45,230 bases of DNA from Actinomycetes bacterium (GTDB taxonomy: Bacteria > Actinomycetota > Acidimicrobiia > Acidimicrobiales > Acidimicrobiaceae): positions 1 through 45,230 of the forward strand of contig JAKAZZ010000020.1 in assembly GCA_021826315.1 (NCBI GenBank), read 5' to 3'. How positions within the stretch are numbered: the first letter of the stretch is position 1; every line of letters starts with the position of its first letter. The notes beneath the pieces are model-generated. The model worked only from the letters and a program-made list of their open reading frames with translations. It was not told the origin of the DNA and made no database searches. The position numbers were made by a program, and so were the translations under genes. This document shows, in pieces, positions 17,068 to 25,530 of the stretch.

Positions 17068-18213
17068 ATGAAGCGACGCCTTTTTGACAATTACTATGTC
17101 GGTGTGAACATATCTGATTTCGTAGCTGTCGCATTAATCGTAGCAACCAGCCTTACTGTACGAGCGATACTGCATCAGCTGCAACGAAAGGTCGTCGCTA
17201 AGCCAGATTTGAAAACCGCATCGAAGGTCTCGGTACTAATTCCGGCCCGCAACGAAGGTGCATCGATTTTTACATTGCTCTCGTCGCTTGCTACTGCTTT
17301 TCGAGGCAGCGACTTCTCATATGAGGTGATCGTCGCAAATGATGGATCAACCGATGAAACTGCCGCGGTCGCAATGTCATTTGATTTCGTGCAAGTCATT
17401 GACGTGGCTGCGGGAATCCGAAGTGGAATCAACGGCAAGTCCAACGCACTCTTCGCTGCATTCGAACACGCGTCTGGTGACATACTTGTCTTCCTAGATG
17501 CTGATGTGAGGGTAGGAGACAAATTTCTGAGCGCAATAAGAACTGTTGCTGGTGATAGCGGAATTGACCTTTTGAGCGTTCAGCCTCACCACAATGCCCA
17601 AACGCTGGGTGAGAGTTTTGCGCTTACCTTTAATATCGTCTCGCTTTACAGTTCATTGATATCGAATCGTTCGCATAGGCGTCCCCAACTAGCCTTCGGT
17701 CCGGTTTTTGTAACAAAGCGAAAGTGTTATTTGGCCGCTGGAGGCCACGCGATGATTCTTGGAGAGGTTGTAGACGACGTGGCACTGTCACGTCTCTACT
17801 TCGAAAGTGCTCTCAAAGTGGTAACGCTTTTGGATAAAAGATTGGCGACATTTCGAATGTACCCATTTGGATTTAGACAAATGGTAGAGGGGTTCACTAA
17901 GAACTTCGTTGCCGGTGCCACCTCACTTTCACCTCTTGGCTCCTTGGTTGGCTTTGGGTACATATTTGCATTCTTGGCTTTGGACATTTCAATAGTCCGA
18001 GATTTTATTCAACTTCGAATAGTTCGTGGGCTGTTTCTCTATGCAGTTACCACATGTTTGATAGCATTCGAGGCGAGGGTAGTAGGGAGATTCAAAGTTT
18101 GTGCAATAGCGTTACACCCTCTGACATTTTGTATCTTTGTCTTCGTCTTTGTTCGAGCGCTCCTACGGAGAGCGCTCTCACTTCCGAATACCTGGAAGGG
18201 AAGAGCGATATAG
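17068..18213 (+). CDS. Membrane glycosyltransferase family 2 (CrtQ-like)
   Basis: A family-2 glycosyltransferase with an N-terminal membrane anchor, a GT-A domain beginning VSVLIPARNEGASI, the VIVANDGSTDET nucleotide-binding block, GKSNALFAAFEHASGDILVFLDADV (carrying the metal-binding acidic residues), VDDVALSRL as the acidic acceptor motif, and two or three C-terminal helices. Overall it resembles CrtQ, the diaponeurosporenoate glucosyltransferase of staphyloxanthin synthesis. The next gene encodes a CrtO-like acyltransferase, strengthening that reading. No carotenoid desaturase or synthase is nearby, so the acceptor may be another lipid. Start uncertain: ATG at 17068, ATG at 17017 or TTG at 16999; none has a good ribosome-binding site, and 17068 places the anchor at the usual distance. 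Confidence 0.83.
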   Translation: MKRRLFDNYYVGVNISDFVAVALIVATSLTVRAILHQLQRKVVAKPDLKTASKVSVLIPARNEGASIFTLLSSLATAFRGSDFSYEVIVANDGSTDETAAVAMSFDFVQVIDVAAGIRSGINGKSNALFAAFEHASGDILVFLDADVRVGDKFLSAIRTVAGDSGIDLLSVQPHHNAQTLGESFALTFNIVSLYSSLISNRSHRRPQLAFGPVFVTKRKCYLAAGGHAMILGEVVDDVALSRLYFESALKVVTLLDKRLATFRMYPFGFRQMVEGFTKNFVAGATSLSPLGSLVGFGYIFAFLALDISIVRDFIQLRIVRGLFLYAVTTCLIAFEARVVGRFKVCAIALHPLTFCIFVFVFVRALLRRALSLPNTWKGRAI

Positions 18214-18259
18214 GAGGTCAACGATTCTAGGGTCAATATTGGGGAGAAGTGGCTCGCTA

Positions 18260-18742
18260 ATGGCCGTATCTCTCATTCATCAAGACCTTCGCTACGTCTT
18301 ATATGACGTCCTCTTTTGGATTGGAGCCAACTTCATCATCGGCTTTGTGCTCTCCTCGATAGATAACAGGCGGTTTGGTAGGTTCGTTCCGTCTGCTCCA
18401 GCTAATGAACTGAGTCGAAGAGCAGTCACAATAAAGAAATTTACGAAGGTAGATAAGTGGAAGAGGTATCTTCCTGAAGCGGGAGCGTTCTTCAAGGGTG
18501 GTGTAAACAAGGCTTCGCTCGGACGCAGTACAACGAATCGCCTCGAAACTATGATGAATGAGTTCCAGAGGGCCCGAGTAGTTCATCTCTTGCTTATCTT
18601 TGTTTGGCCCATAACGTTGGCGTTCAATCCGCTTTGGATAACTTTAGCGATGGCGCCCTATGTGCTGATAGCAAACGTTCCCTGTCTGATATCGTTGACC
18701 TACTCCTACTATCGCTTTGGCGCAGTGTTAAAGAGACGCTAA
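18260..18742 (+). CDS. CrtO-like glycosyl-carotenoid/glycolipid acyltransferase
   Basis: The 160-residue membrane protein has a helix near the N-terminus (about 13-33), then KVDKWKRYLPEAGAFFKGG, an NEFQRARVVHLL segment, and a C-terminal hydrophobic block ending VLIANVPCLISLTYSYYRFG. This pattern matches CrtO, the glycosyl-4,4'-diaponeurosporenoate acyltransferase, which esterifies the sugar placed by CrtQ. It directly follows the CrtQ-like gene on the same strand. Start uncertain: AGGAGG at 18212-18217 overlaps the upstream stop, but the only in-frame codon at proper spacing is ATT at 18224. TTG at 18239 and ATG at 18260 are farther away; the ATG is listed by default. Confidence 0.78.
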   Translation: MAVSLIHQDLRYVLYDVLFWIGANFIIGFVLSSIDNRRFGRFVPSAPANELSRRAVTIKKFTKVDKWKRYLPEAGAFFKGGVNKASLGRSTTNRLETMMNEFQRARVVHLLLIFVWPITLAFNPLWITLAMAPYVLIANVPCLISLTYSYYRFGAVLKRR

Positions 18743-18806
18743 AGCGATCGAGAACCACAGACCATTGCTTTGGATTACGTGGACGCCTCGACGATCGGTG
18801 CTATTT

Positions 18807-19349
18807 CTAGCTATTTGCTACCCGTATGAAGTTGTCTCGATAGTGCTTCAATTCGGCGACTGATTCAAGAATGTCGTCCAATGCTCGATGGCCTACGGCC
18901 TTCTTCGGAGCAGTATCAAGCACCGATTTGTTCCATCGCCGAGCGAGTTCTTTTAGGGTTGAGACATCTATCGATCGATAATGTAGGTACTCCTCGATCG
19001 AAGGCGCATACTTATCTAAAAATCTTCGGTCTGTGCCGATTGAATTTCCACACAATGGTACGCTTCGTGGACTCTTTACATGCTCTTTGATGAACGCAAG
19101 GGTCTCTTCGACTGCCGCATCGATCGTCTTGGTTGATGCACGTATTGCGTTAAGGAGGCCAGAATTAGCGTGCATCTTTTCGACATAGCTGTCCATTTGA
19201 GCGAGTTCTTCTTCGGATGCGTGAATCACTATGTCGGGCCCTGTAATGACGTTTTCGAGATTGTCATCGGTAATGATTGTTGCCATTTCAACGATGACGT
19301 GGCGATTAAGGTCAAGCCCCGTCATCTCTAAGTCCATCCAAACTAACAT
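18807..19349 (-). CDS. orn: Oligoribonuclease
   Basis: The 180-residue DEDDh 3'-5' exonuclease degrades short RNA oligonucleotides and pGpG, the product of c-di-GMP hydrolysis, to mononucleotides. Exo I is LVWMDLEMTGLD (Asp6, Glu8). Exo II lies in LCGNSIGTDRRFL, and Exo III is VGHRALDDI with the catalytic His and Asp. Length and motif spacing are normal for Orn. ATG at 19349 starts a gene divergent from the mannosyltransferase gene with only 55 bases between. Its role in c-di-GMP turnover is functionally relevant to the GGDEF-EAL protein in this window. Confidence 0.95.
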   Translation of the reverse strand: MLVWMDLEMTGLDLNRHVIVEMATIITDDNLENVITGPDIVIHASEEELAQMDSYVEKMHANSGLLNAIRASTKTIDAAVEETLAFIKEHVKSPRSVPLCGNSIGTDRRFLDKYAPSIEEYLHYRSIDVSTLKELARRWNKSVLDTAPKKAVGHRALDDILESVAELKHYRDNFIRVANS

Positions 19350-19404
19350 TGATAGAAGTCTAGCCTTTCATTGGGTAGGATATAGAACCGACATAAGGAG
19401 GAGC

Positions 19405-20226
19405 GTGTCACAACCAATGCCAAGTACTAAGCCCTTTGTGATAATCCCAACCTACAATGAGGCGCAAAACATTGAGGGCGTGACAAAGCGAATCTTCGCC
19501 GCTGTTCCAAATGTCAACGTCTTAGTGATTGATGATTCGTCCCCCGACGGAACTGCGGACGTAGTTCGAGAATTAATGAAGGACAATCCAAGTTTGGATC
19601 TGCGCGTACGTGCAGGAAAGCAGGGCCTTGGATCAGCCTACCGTTTCGGTTTTCGCGAAGCGATAACCTTGGGTGCAACAGCATTGATTGAGATGGACGC
19701 AGATCTCTCGCATGAGCCAGAGGCTCTTCCTTCTTTGCTAGAGGCGTCAGATGGAGGCGCTGATCTAGTGATTGGATCGCGTTACGTTCATGGAGGAAGA
19801 TCTCCAGGGCTATCTCCATCGCGACTCGCTCTTAGCCGTGCCGGAAATGTTTATGCCAACATTGCTCTTGGTATCGGAGTTAGGGACGCGACGAGCGGAT
19901 TCCGTGTTTATCGCCCGGAATTGATCGAGAAGATTAACTTGGATACTGTTAGCGCAGATGGATATGGTTTCCAAATCGAGATGGTTTTCAGGAGTAGGCT
20001 CCTAGGCGCAACTATCCGTGAAGTTGCAATCATATTTCACCAGAGAACGCATGGTACTTCCAAGATGTCCAATGATATCGTCAAAGAGGCAATGACGCTC
20101 TGTACAGTGTGGGGATTTCAGCGCAGGGCACGTCAGCTAAAGGGCCTTCGGGGCGACTTCGTTCCCTACCACAAAGATGCTTCCTCCATTAAGGATGCAA
20201 TAATATCTGCAATTAGAACGAATTAA
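19405..20226 (+). CDS. Polyprenol-phosphate mannose synthase-like glycosyltransferase
   Basis: This 273-residue GT2 protein of the DPM1/Ppm1 catalytic family would transfer mannose (or another hexose) from the GDP-sugar to polyprenyl phosphate on the inner membrane face. Motifs are FVIIPTYNEAQNIE, VLVIDDSSPDGTADVV, GKQGLGSAYRFGF and EMDADLSHEPE with the DxD-like site, then DATSGFRVYR and GYGFQIEM. There is no C-terminal membrane domain, as in actinobacterial stand-alone Ppm1. The GTG start at 19405 follows AAGGAGG closely; ATG at 19417 is the alternative. It leads a same-strand group with dut and the WS/DGAT gene. Confidence 0.9.
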   Translation: MSQPMPSTKPFVIIPTYNEAQNIEGVTKRIFAAVPNVNVLVIDDSSPDGTADVVRELMKDNPSLDLRVRAGKQGLGSAYRFGFREAITLGATALIEMDADLSHEPEALPSLLEASDGGADLVIGSRYVHGGRSPGLSPSRLALSRAGNVYANIALGIGVRDATSGFRVYRPELIEKINLDTVSADGYGFQIEMVFRSRLLGATIREVAIIFHQRTHGTSKMSNDIVKEAMTLCTVWGFQRRARQLKGLRGDFVPYHKDASSIKDAIISAIRTN

Positions 20227-20241
20227 TTCTGGTGAATTAAG

Positions 20242-20688
20242 GTGGTTAGCGAATTTAAGGTCGGCTTCAAAGTACTACGCGATGGGGTATCGACCCCTGT
20301 GTACGGCCATCGTGGCGACGGTGCAGTTGACCTAACAGTATTCGAAGCTGTAGTTCTCGAACCATTCGAACGACTTGCATTGCCCCTAGGTTTCGCACTT
20401 GAGATGCCATCCGATGCAATAGCGCTGATATTGCCTAGGTCAGGAATATCACTGAACACATCGATTATCCTCCCAAACTCGCCCGGCCTAATCGACCCCA
20501 CATACAAGGGTGAAGTTGCGGTAATCGTGGCAAATATCGATCCAAAGAATCGTTGCGTTATTGAAGCGGGAACGAGAATCGCCCAAATGCTTTTCTTGTC
20601 TCGAACCGGTGTTGAATTTTACTCAATTGATGCATTGAGCGATAGCTCTAGAGGATCGGGAGGCTTTGGTTCGACCGGCTATCGGTAG
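20242..20688 (+). CDS. dut: dUTP diphosphatase
   Basis: This 148-residue trimeric-type dUTPase hydrolyses dUTP to dUMP and diphosphate, protecting DNA from uracil and feeding dTMP synthesis. All five motifs are present: GDGAVDLT (1), LPRSGIS (2), NSPGLIDPTYKGEV with the catalytic Asp (3), GTRIAQMLF (4) and the glycine-rich RGSGGFGSTG (5). The start is GTG at 20242, with GGTG seven bases upstream, and the gene lies 15 bases after the mannosyltransferase stop, suggesting co-transcription. Length is typical for bacterial enzymes. Confidence 0.95.
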   Translation: MVSEFKVGFKVLRDGVSTPVYGHRGDGAVDLTVFEAVVLEPFERLALPLGFALEMPSDAIALILPRSGISLNTSIILPNSPGLIDPTYKGEVAVIVANIDPKNRCVIEAGTRIAQMLFLSRTGVEFYSIDALSDSSRGSGGFGSTGYR

Positions 20689-20758
20689 AACTTTTGGTTT
20701 AGATGCTGAAAAGCCACTATCTTTAAGCTAACGATAGCTCGATGTAGGGTGGATAAGG

Positions 20759-22174
20759 TTGACTGCTAAACGACTAAGTGGACTCGATAGCGGTTTTTTA
20801 GCACTCGATAACCCTACTATGCATCTCCATATCGGAGTATTGCTTTTATTTAAAGATGGTGCAAATAGCAATACTTCGTCGCTTGGAAGGGTGAGAGGTC
20901 AATTTGCCGCCCGTATCGATTCCATGGAAAATTTTCAATCACGTGTAGTTGAAGTTCCCCTAGGGCTGGCTGAGCCATTTTGGGTAAAGGTCGACGACTT
21001 CAATATCGAAGATCATGTTTCTGACGCCAACTTCACTGGTGACAGTAGGGATCTTTTTGACTACGCAGGCGCTTTCATATCGGAACCGCTGGCTAAAGAT
21101 CGTCCACTCTGGCAAGTTAGGGTTGTGGATTCAATTGCTGATCGACCAGGGCACTTTGCGGTGCTCGCGAAGATTCACCACGCTCTTATCGACGGGGTGA
21201 TGGGTATCGAAGTACTTGCAAATCTCTTTGACTTCGAAGCGAATCCTGAAACCTTCTGGGGTGCTGAGCTATCGAAGTCAAGTGATGACGTAAGTAATTT
21301 AAATCCCTTTGACCTTGTCGGTTCGGTTCTAAACGATATCGTCAATAAGGCTCGCGAGGCACCAAAGATCGTTGACATGCTTGGTAGAACGGCCCTTGAT
21401 TTTCTCAACTATACGAAGGCTGCCGAAAACACCATTCACCTACCAGCTCTCTTTACAGCACCTAGGACACCACTAAATGGTGCGCTGTCTTCAGATCGGG
21501 TTGTGGCCTTCATCAAACTGCCGATCGATAGGTTCAAAGATACAGCTCGCCGCGCTAGCGTTACGGTCAATGACTTAGCTATGGCTGTAGTTTCGGTTGC
21601 ACTAGATCGTTATTTGGAACAGCTCGGGTATCAGGGTGGTGAGGATTTGGTATCGATGATGCCAATTTCGAATCCTCGTCGAGAAAGATCCACTTCGAAT
21701 CAGATTAGTGCTCTGCTGGTGTCACTCGGTAACTCTATCAGCGATCCTATCGAGAGGATGAAATTTATCTCGGCTGCTACGAGAAAGGCGAAGGATTTTC
21801 ATAGGCGGGCACAACTTGAAAATGTTACGCTCGTGACAGCTCTTATTCCTCCAGTTCTCACATCCGCCCTTTCAAATCTGGCTCACCGGATTCGCGCCTT
21901 CGATTCAATCTCTCCAGCCTTCAACGTCTTGATATCGTCCGTAAAGGGCCCTGACTTGCCCTTGTACCTTGCCGGAGCGGAATTAGCTTCAGTAATTCCT
22001 TTTGGCCCATTAGCTGAGTCCGTGCCACTAAACGTCACAGTTGTAAGTTACTGCGCAGAGATGGTCTTTGGGATAGTTAGCGACGAAAGGAGTCGGGCGA
22101 CGATCGGCTCGTTCGCAGAATTGTTGGAGAATGCTTTCGAAGAGCTTTACGACCGAGTGCATTCTGGTGATTAA
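20759..22174 (+). CDS. Wax ester synthase/diacylglycerol acyltransferase (WS/DGAT)
   Basis: This 471-residue acyltransferase starts KRLSGLDSGFLALDNPTMHL, the standard WS/DGAT opening. It carries the catalytic HHxxxDG motif as HHALIDG (140-146) and ends with the DUF1298-type domain, including FNVLISSVKGP and VPLNVTVVSYC. The family esterifies acyl-CoA to long-chain alcohols or diacylglycerol to make storage wax esters or triacylglycerol, common in actinobacteria. The start is TTG with AGGGTGG about seven bases upstream. It is separated from dut by 70 bases, so it may share its transcript or have its own promoter. Confidence 0.93.
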   Translation: MTAKRLSGLDSGFLALDNPTMHLHIGVLLLFKDGANSNTSSLGRVRGQFAARIDSMENFQSRVVEVPLGLAEPFWVKVDDFNIEDHVSDANFTGDSRDLFDYAGAFISEPLAKDRPLWQVRVVDSIADRPGHFAVLAKIHHALIDGVMGIEVLANLFDFEANPETFWGAELSKSSDDVSNLNPFDLVGSVLNDIVNKAREAPKIVDMLGRTALDFLNYTKAAENTIHLPALFTAPRTPLNGALSSDRVVAFIKLPIDRFKDTARRASVTVNDLAMAVVSVALDRYLEQLGYQGGEDLVSMMPISNPRRERSTSNQISALLVSLGNSISDPIERMKFISAATRKAKDFHRRAQLENVTLVTALIPPVLTSALSNLAHRIRAFDSISPAFNVLISSVKGPDLPLYLAGAELASVIPFGPLAESVPLNVTVVSYCAEMVFGIVSDERSRATIGSFAELLENAFEELYDRVHSGD

Positions 22175-22212
22175 TACTTCTTCTTCCAACGGCACCGAAC
22201 CAAATACATCCT

Positions 22213-22221
22213 TGTTATAAT
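22213..22221 (+). promoter_or_regulatory. Extended -10 promoter element of tRNA-Gly
   Basis: TGTTATAAT (22213-22221) is a consensus extended -10 (TGnTATAAT), 14 bases before the first base of the tRNA. No good -35 is seen 17 bases further upstream, which fits an extended -10 promoter. Confidence 0.65.
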
Positions 22222-22235
22222 CTATAGAGCGTTGT

Positions 22236-22310
22236 GCGGACGTGGCTCAGTGGTAGAGCATCACCTTGCCAAGGTGAGGGTCGCGGGTTCGAATCCCGTC
22301 GTCCGCTCCA
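22236..22310 (+). tRNA. tRNA-Gly (GCC)
   Basis: A 75-base cloverleaf with encoded CCA. The acceptor stem GCGGACG/CGTCCGC is perfect, the D arm is GCTC/GAGC, and the anticodon stem TCACC/GGTGA encloses loop TTGCCAA with anticodon GCC at 22268-22270. The T arm has loop TTCGAAT. All invariant positions look normal. It reads glycine GGC/GGU codons. Confidence 0.97.
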
Positions 22311-22646
22311 AAAATTTCACTTCTCAGATCGCTGATAAATTCGATTGTGTGGTACTCGGATATTATCGGCTCGTCGGACAGGGTGTTTGACGTTTCATCA
22401 ATCTACCGGATGTGGATTCTAGTAGGAGATCGTCTCTAGTCCAAAGATTGTGGCGGGCTGGTCCGAAGAGATCCTTTGTATTCAACAAAGTCACTACATA
22501 GAAAAACGCGTTAATCCATTTCTAAGTGGCCGATAGTGTGCTTGCGGATCCTTAGGAATCGCAGTTGTCACTATCGGCTACATCCTTCTTATCAACTCAT
22601 TTATTCATTTTCTTTCATTCTGATGCGAAGGAATGGTTTCGTTTCC
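22311..22646. other. Intergenic region with a long imperfect hairpin
   Basis: These 336 bases separate tRNA-Gly from a convergent oxidoreductase gene. GCCGATAGTG (22529-22538) and CACTATCGGC (22569-22578) are a perfect 10-bp inverted repeat. Inside it TGCGGATCC and GGAATCGCA pair at seven of nine positions around a TTA turn. TACATCCTTCTT follows on the plus strand. It may act as a bidirectional terminator. I see no gene in the rest. Confidence 0.5.
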
Positions 22647-23573
22647 CTACTTCATGACTATCGCTATTTTACCTCGGGTGTGCCCTGACATATTCGAGCT
22701 GAATGCGTCAGCTGCATTTGACAGGGGGAAGGATTCTGTGACGATCGGGCGAACCTTACCTTCTTCGATTAGACGAGTAAGTGCGTTTAGATCTTCAACA
22801 CTTGGACGAACAAAGAGGTATTTCCCACCGTATTGCTGAACCGTAGTATCCGTGATCGATGCGACACGGCTTTGGTCCTTGAGTAACTCAACGGGCTTGT
22901 GTCCGTCTGGGCCACCGCTGAGATCGAAGAATCCGTCGATTCCGCTCGGTGCTTTTGCCTTTATCTCATCGATCAATGAGTTACCGTAAGTAACAGCCTC
23001 TGCGCCAAGTGAGGATATGAAATCGTGATTATGCGGCGATGCGCTTGCAATTACCTTCAAGCCGAGAGCCTTTGCTATCTGGATCGCGAAGGTTCCTACG
23101 CCACCTGCACCGCCGCTTATGAATACCGTCTCGCCTTTGCGCACCGCCAGCGCCTCAACAAGTCCTTGGTAGGCAGTCAATCCAGCAAGTGGAACGCACG
23201 CAGCCTCAGTGAAGCTTAGGTTTTTTGGCTTTAGCGCAACGGTTCGCGCTGGTGCTGCTATTTTCTCGGCGAATGTACCTGGGTGTACAAAGTCCAGACG
23301 TACGTAACCGTAGACCTCGTCACCCTCTTTGATCCCTCTAACAGCGGGTCCTGTAGTAACAACGGTACCGGCTGCGTCCCAACCTGGGATGATCGGGAAC
23401 TTTGAGTAAAGAACTTGATCTAAATAACCAGCGGTAATCTTCCAATCGACAGGATTTACAGAGGCAGCAGCGACTTCAATCAGTACCGAATCTGGACCAA
23501 CCTTAGGTTCGGGCATTTCTCCATATTTAAGAACTTCTGGCCCACCGTAATTTTCGTAATATATTGCCTTCAT
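22647..23573 (-). CDS. Quinone oxidoreductase-like medium-chain dehydrogenase
   Basis: This 308-residue zinc-free MDR family protein starts MKAIYYENYGGPEVLKYGEMP, with the alcohol-dehydrogenase GroES-like domain (about 1-120) containing ASVNPVDWKI and IIPGWDAAGTV. The NADPH-binding Rossmann domain has FISGGAGGVGTFAIQIAK. It is of the quinone reductase/zeta-crystallin or reticulon-4-interacting type, reducing quinones or enones with NADPH. ATG at 23573 has GGAGAG six bases upstream. No operon partner is visible; the 490-base upstream region separates it from the phytochrome. Confidence 0.9.
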   Translation of the reverse strand: MKAIYYENYGGPEVLKYGEMPEPKVGPDSVLIEVAAASVNPVDWKITAGYLDQVLYSKFPIIPGWDAAGTVVTTGPAVRGIKEGDEVYGYVRLDFVHPGTFAEKIAAPARTVALKPKNLSFTEAACVPLAGLTAYQGLVEALAVRKGETVFISGGAGGVGTFAIQIAKALGLKVIASASPHNHDFISSLGAEAVTYGNSLIDEIKAKAPSGIDGFFDLSGGPDGHKPVELLKDQSRVASITDTTVQQYGGKYLFVRPSVEDLNALTRLIEEGKVRPIVTESFPLSNAADAFSSNMSGHTRGKIAIVMK

Positions 23574-24063
23574 GTTCTACTCTCCGCAACGTTGGTTCCT
23601 TTGGTGAAAACGTAATGAATATCCAGCTATTCCCATAATTGCAAAAGGGGGGTGCTGGTGTCCTTGTTAGAAATACAAAAAATCTTCCCAATTACTGACA
23701 TTCGGCAACGTATGAGTAGGTAGTAATGGGCATATCGCTGCGCGCTGAGACTTTAGTAGGTTGGGGCGTAAAGCCATTTGAAGTCATTTTGAACCTATCC
23801 AATTACAAAGTTATGGATTGTTCAGAGTGCAGGAGCAGCGCTTATGCGATATTTGGTAACCTCCATTTTGTTAGGGCACTTATCGAGAGACAGGTTACGC
23901 CTCTGAGCGGCGTACTTTGATGTCATCGATCTAGAACACAATTCAAGGGAGGCGTCGTTGAATGCCTTTGGTTCGTAATCTATTGCCGGGGTTCGGTTTT
24001 CGCCGTCGACCAAGTTGAAACTTTGAGTTCTAGTTTTGGATAGCTGATTGGAACCATCAAAAT
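23574..24063. other. Intergenic region, no recognised gene
   Basis: This stretch lies between the start of the oxidoreductase gene and the end of the phytochrome gene, both on the minus strand. It should contain the oxidoreductase promoter. A 64-codon plus-strand frame at 23726 and an overlapping minus frame at 23822-24013 are both open but have unremarkable products and poor ribosome-binding sites, so I do not call either. No strong hairpin is evident after the phytochrome stop. Confidence 0.4.
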
Positions 24064-25530
24064 CTATAAAGGTGCATAAGAGCCGCTTCGTTCTCCGTAA
24101 CTTAGCGCACGTGCGATGGTAGTCAAAGTCCGTATATCGTAGCGAGTGAAACTTCTGCAGTGACCGTGGCGTAATTCAACGTAGCTTTCAAACGATGCGC
24201 TCGGCGAAGTTGGGTAAGGTGAAGTCGAAGTGTTCGAAGGATTTTCACTTCTATGTCCCCATGTGATCTCTTCGATCTCCTCGCGACGGAAGAGGATTAA
24301 ATTCCAAACCGCACCTTCAAAGACGAACACTACTCGCGCGAGGCCAACATAGTTTGAAAGCATTAGTGGGAAGTCTTTGGGGATTGCTTCGGATACGTGA
24401 GGCCTTTCTAAATGATTATCGATAGAAATTAGGCTGGCTACGTTTTCAATTGGGTCTACGAAGTTATGGCTAAATATCACTTCACCGTCTGTTGCAATGA
24501 GCGCTGAAGATTTAACTAGGCCACAAATCTCTGTGGCCGATTCGCTCAAGATAGTTTCTAGGGATCTTTCGTCGAGAACGTCTCTTCGAATACGCCTTTC
24601 GAGGCGACCTAAGCTGTCGAGGGCTTCGAACTGCCTTTTATGAAGATCGGTAAGAACTTTATTGTTGAAACTCCTTGACAGTTCCTTTGCTTTGAGCAGC
24701 TGGGATAGAGTCAGGTGTGTGTAGCTTTTGCTGTGCCCACTGACTAGACCCCAGAGTCTTCCGTCAACGGCAATTGGTATTGATAGTGATGTGCAAGTAC
24801 CCATCGCCTGCATGTATTCAATGTGATATGGAGATACGCTTCGGACGTCGCTGTAAGTTAAGTCAGGCGGCTTTTGATCAATTGAAATAACTGAGGCCGC
24901 TTCTCCGTCACGATCACGGATTGTCCTCCATGGGTTCAAAAGGTAGAGTCGTCGCGCTATCATCGGTACATCGCTGGCTGGATAGCGATGGTTCAGGTAC
25001 GACCCAATATCGGGGATGTGAGACTCGGCTACTACTTCCCCATCTTCGTTACCTGTAAAGCGATATACCATAATCCTATCTAGGTGGGTGAGCAAGCGAA
25101 TTTGCTCGACAAAATCCGTGTAATCGTCGAAATCTGGGGGTAATTTAGGTGAGGGTGACGGAATATCGTCACCCTCACCGTAAATCTCTAACACGAAGGT
25201 GGAGGAGTACTTAAGTAGTGCTCCTTCTATAAATACTCCCCTTTGAAATAGCGAAAAGTAGCGACGGTTGACGTTGTTCTCTTCAGATGAGGAGACAAAG
25301 TGCAGGTTCGGTAGAGAGGTGAATGTCGAGATTCTTGCCTCATTCGCAATCGCATCAAAGACATCTTTGTGAAGTAGTAGGGCGGGGTCAAAATTGGTTG
25401 AGATATCCGTTATGACGCCATCGTTATCAAATACCGCAAGCGAATTTCCACTCTGAACTTTTCCGCTAAGGTGAAGTCTTTCTTGCTCGCAACGCTCTAT
25501 GAAGTTCGTCTTAGCCAAATGCTGTACCAC
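24064..25530 (-). CDS. Stand-alone bacteriophytochrome photosensory module (PAS-GAF-PHY)
   Basis: The 488-residue protein contains the entire photosensory core and nothing after it. The PAS domain (about 10-115) has Cys14 in RCEQERLHL, the biliverdin-attachment position of bacteriophytochromes. The GAF domain (about 135-295) has DRIMVYRF (Tyr156), YPASDVP (Tyr183, Asp187), Arg230 and His236 in VRSVSPYHIEYM, and His266; the spacings match Y203/D207/R254/H260/H290 of Deinococcus BphP. The PHY domain (about 310-475) has a tongue with EITWGHR and PSASFESY, in which the conserved PRxSF Arg is Ser444. No kinase or other output domain follows. The GTG start overlaps by one base the TAG of the upstream CheB-CheR-GGDEF-EAL gene and has no ribosome-binding site, implying translational coupling and a partner acting in trans. 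No heme oxygenase is visible here. Confidence 0.9.
   Translation of the reverse strand: MVQHLAKTNFIERCEQERLHLSGKVQSGNSLAVFDNDGVITDISTNFDPALLLHKDVFDAIANEARISTFTSLPNLHFVSSSEENNVNRRYFSLFQRGVFIEGALLKYSSTFVLEIYGEGDDIPSPSPKLPPDFDDYTDFVEQIRLLTHLDRIMVYRFTGNEDGEVVAESHIPDIGSYLNHRYPASDVPMIARRLYLLNPWRTIRDRDGEAASVISIDQKPPDLTYSDVRSVSPYHIEYMQAMGTCTSLSIPIAVDGRLWGLVSGHSKSYTHLTLSQLLKAKELSRSFNNKVLTDLHKRQFEALDSLGRLERRIRRDVLDERSLETILSESATEICGLVKSSALIATDGEVIFSHNFVDPIENVASLISIDNHLERPHVSEAIPKDFPLMLSNYVGLARVVFVFEGAVWNLILFRREEIEEITWGHRSENPSNTSTSPYPTSPSASFESYVELRHGHCRSFTRYDIRTLTTIARALSYGERSGSYAPL

Noticed and set aside
23726-23920. 64-codon plus frame in the oxidoreductase-phytochrome gap
   Set aside because: Weak ribosome-binding site, no recognisable motif, and an overlapping minus frame is equally open.
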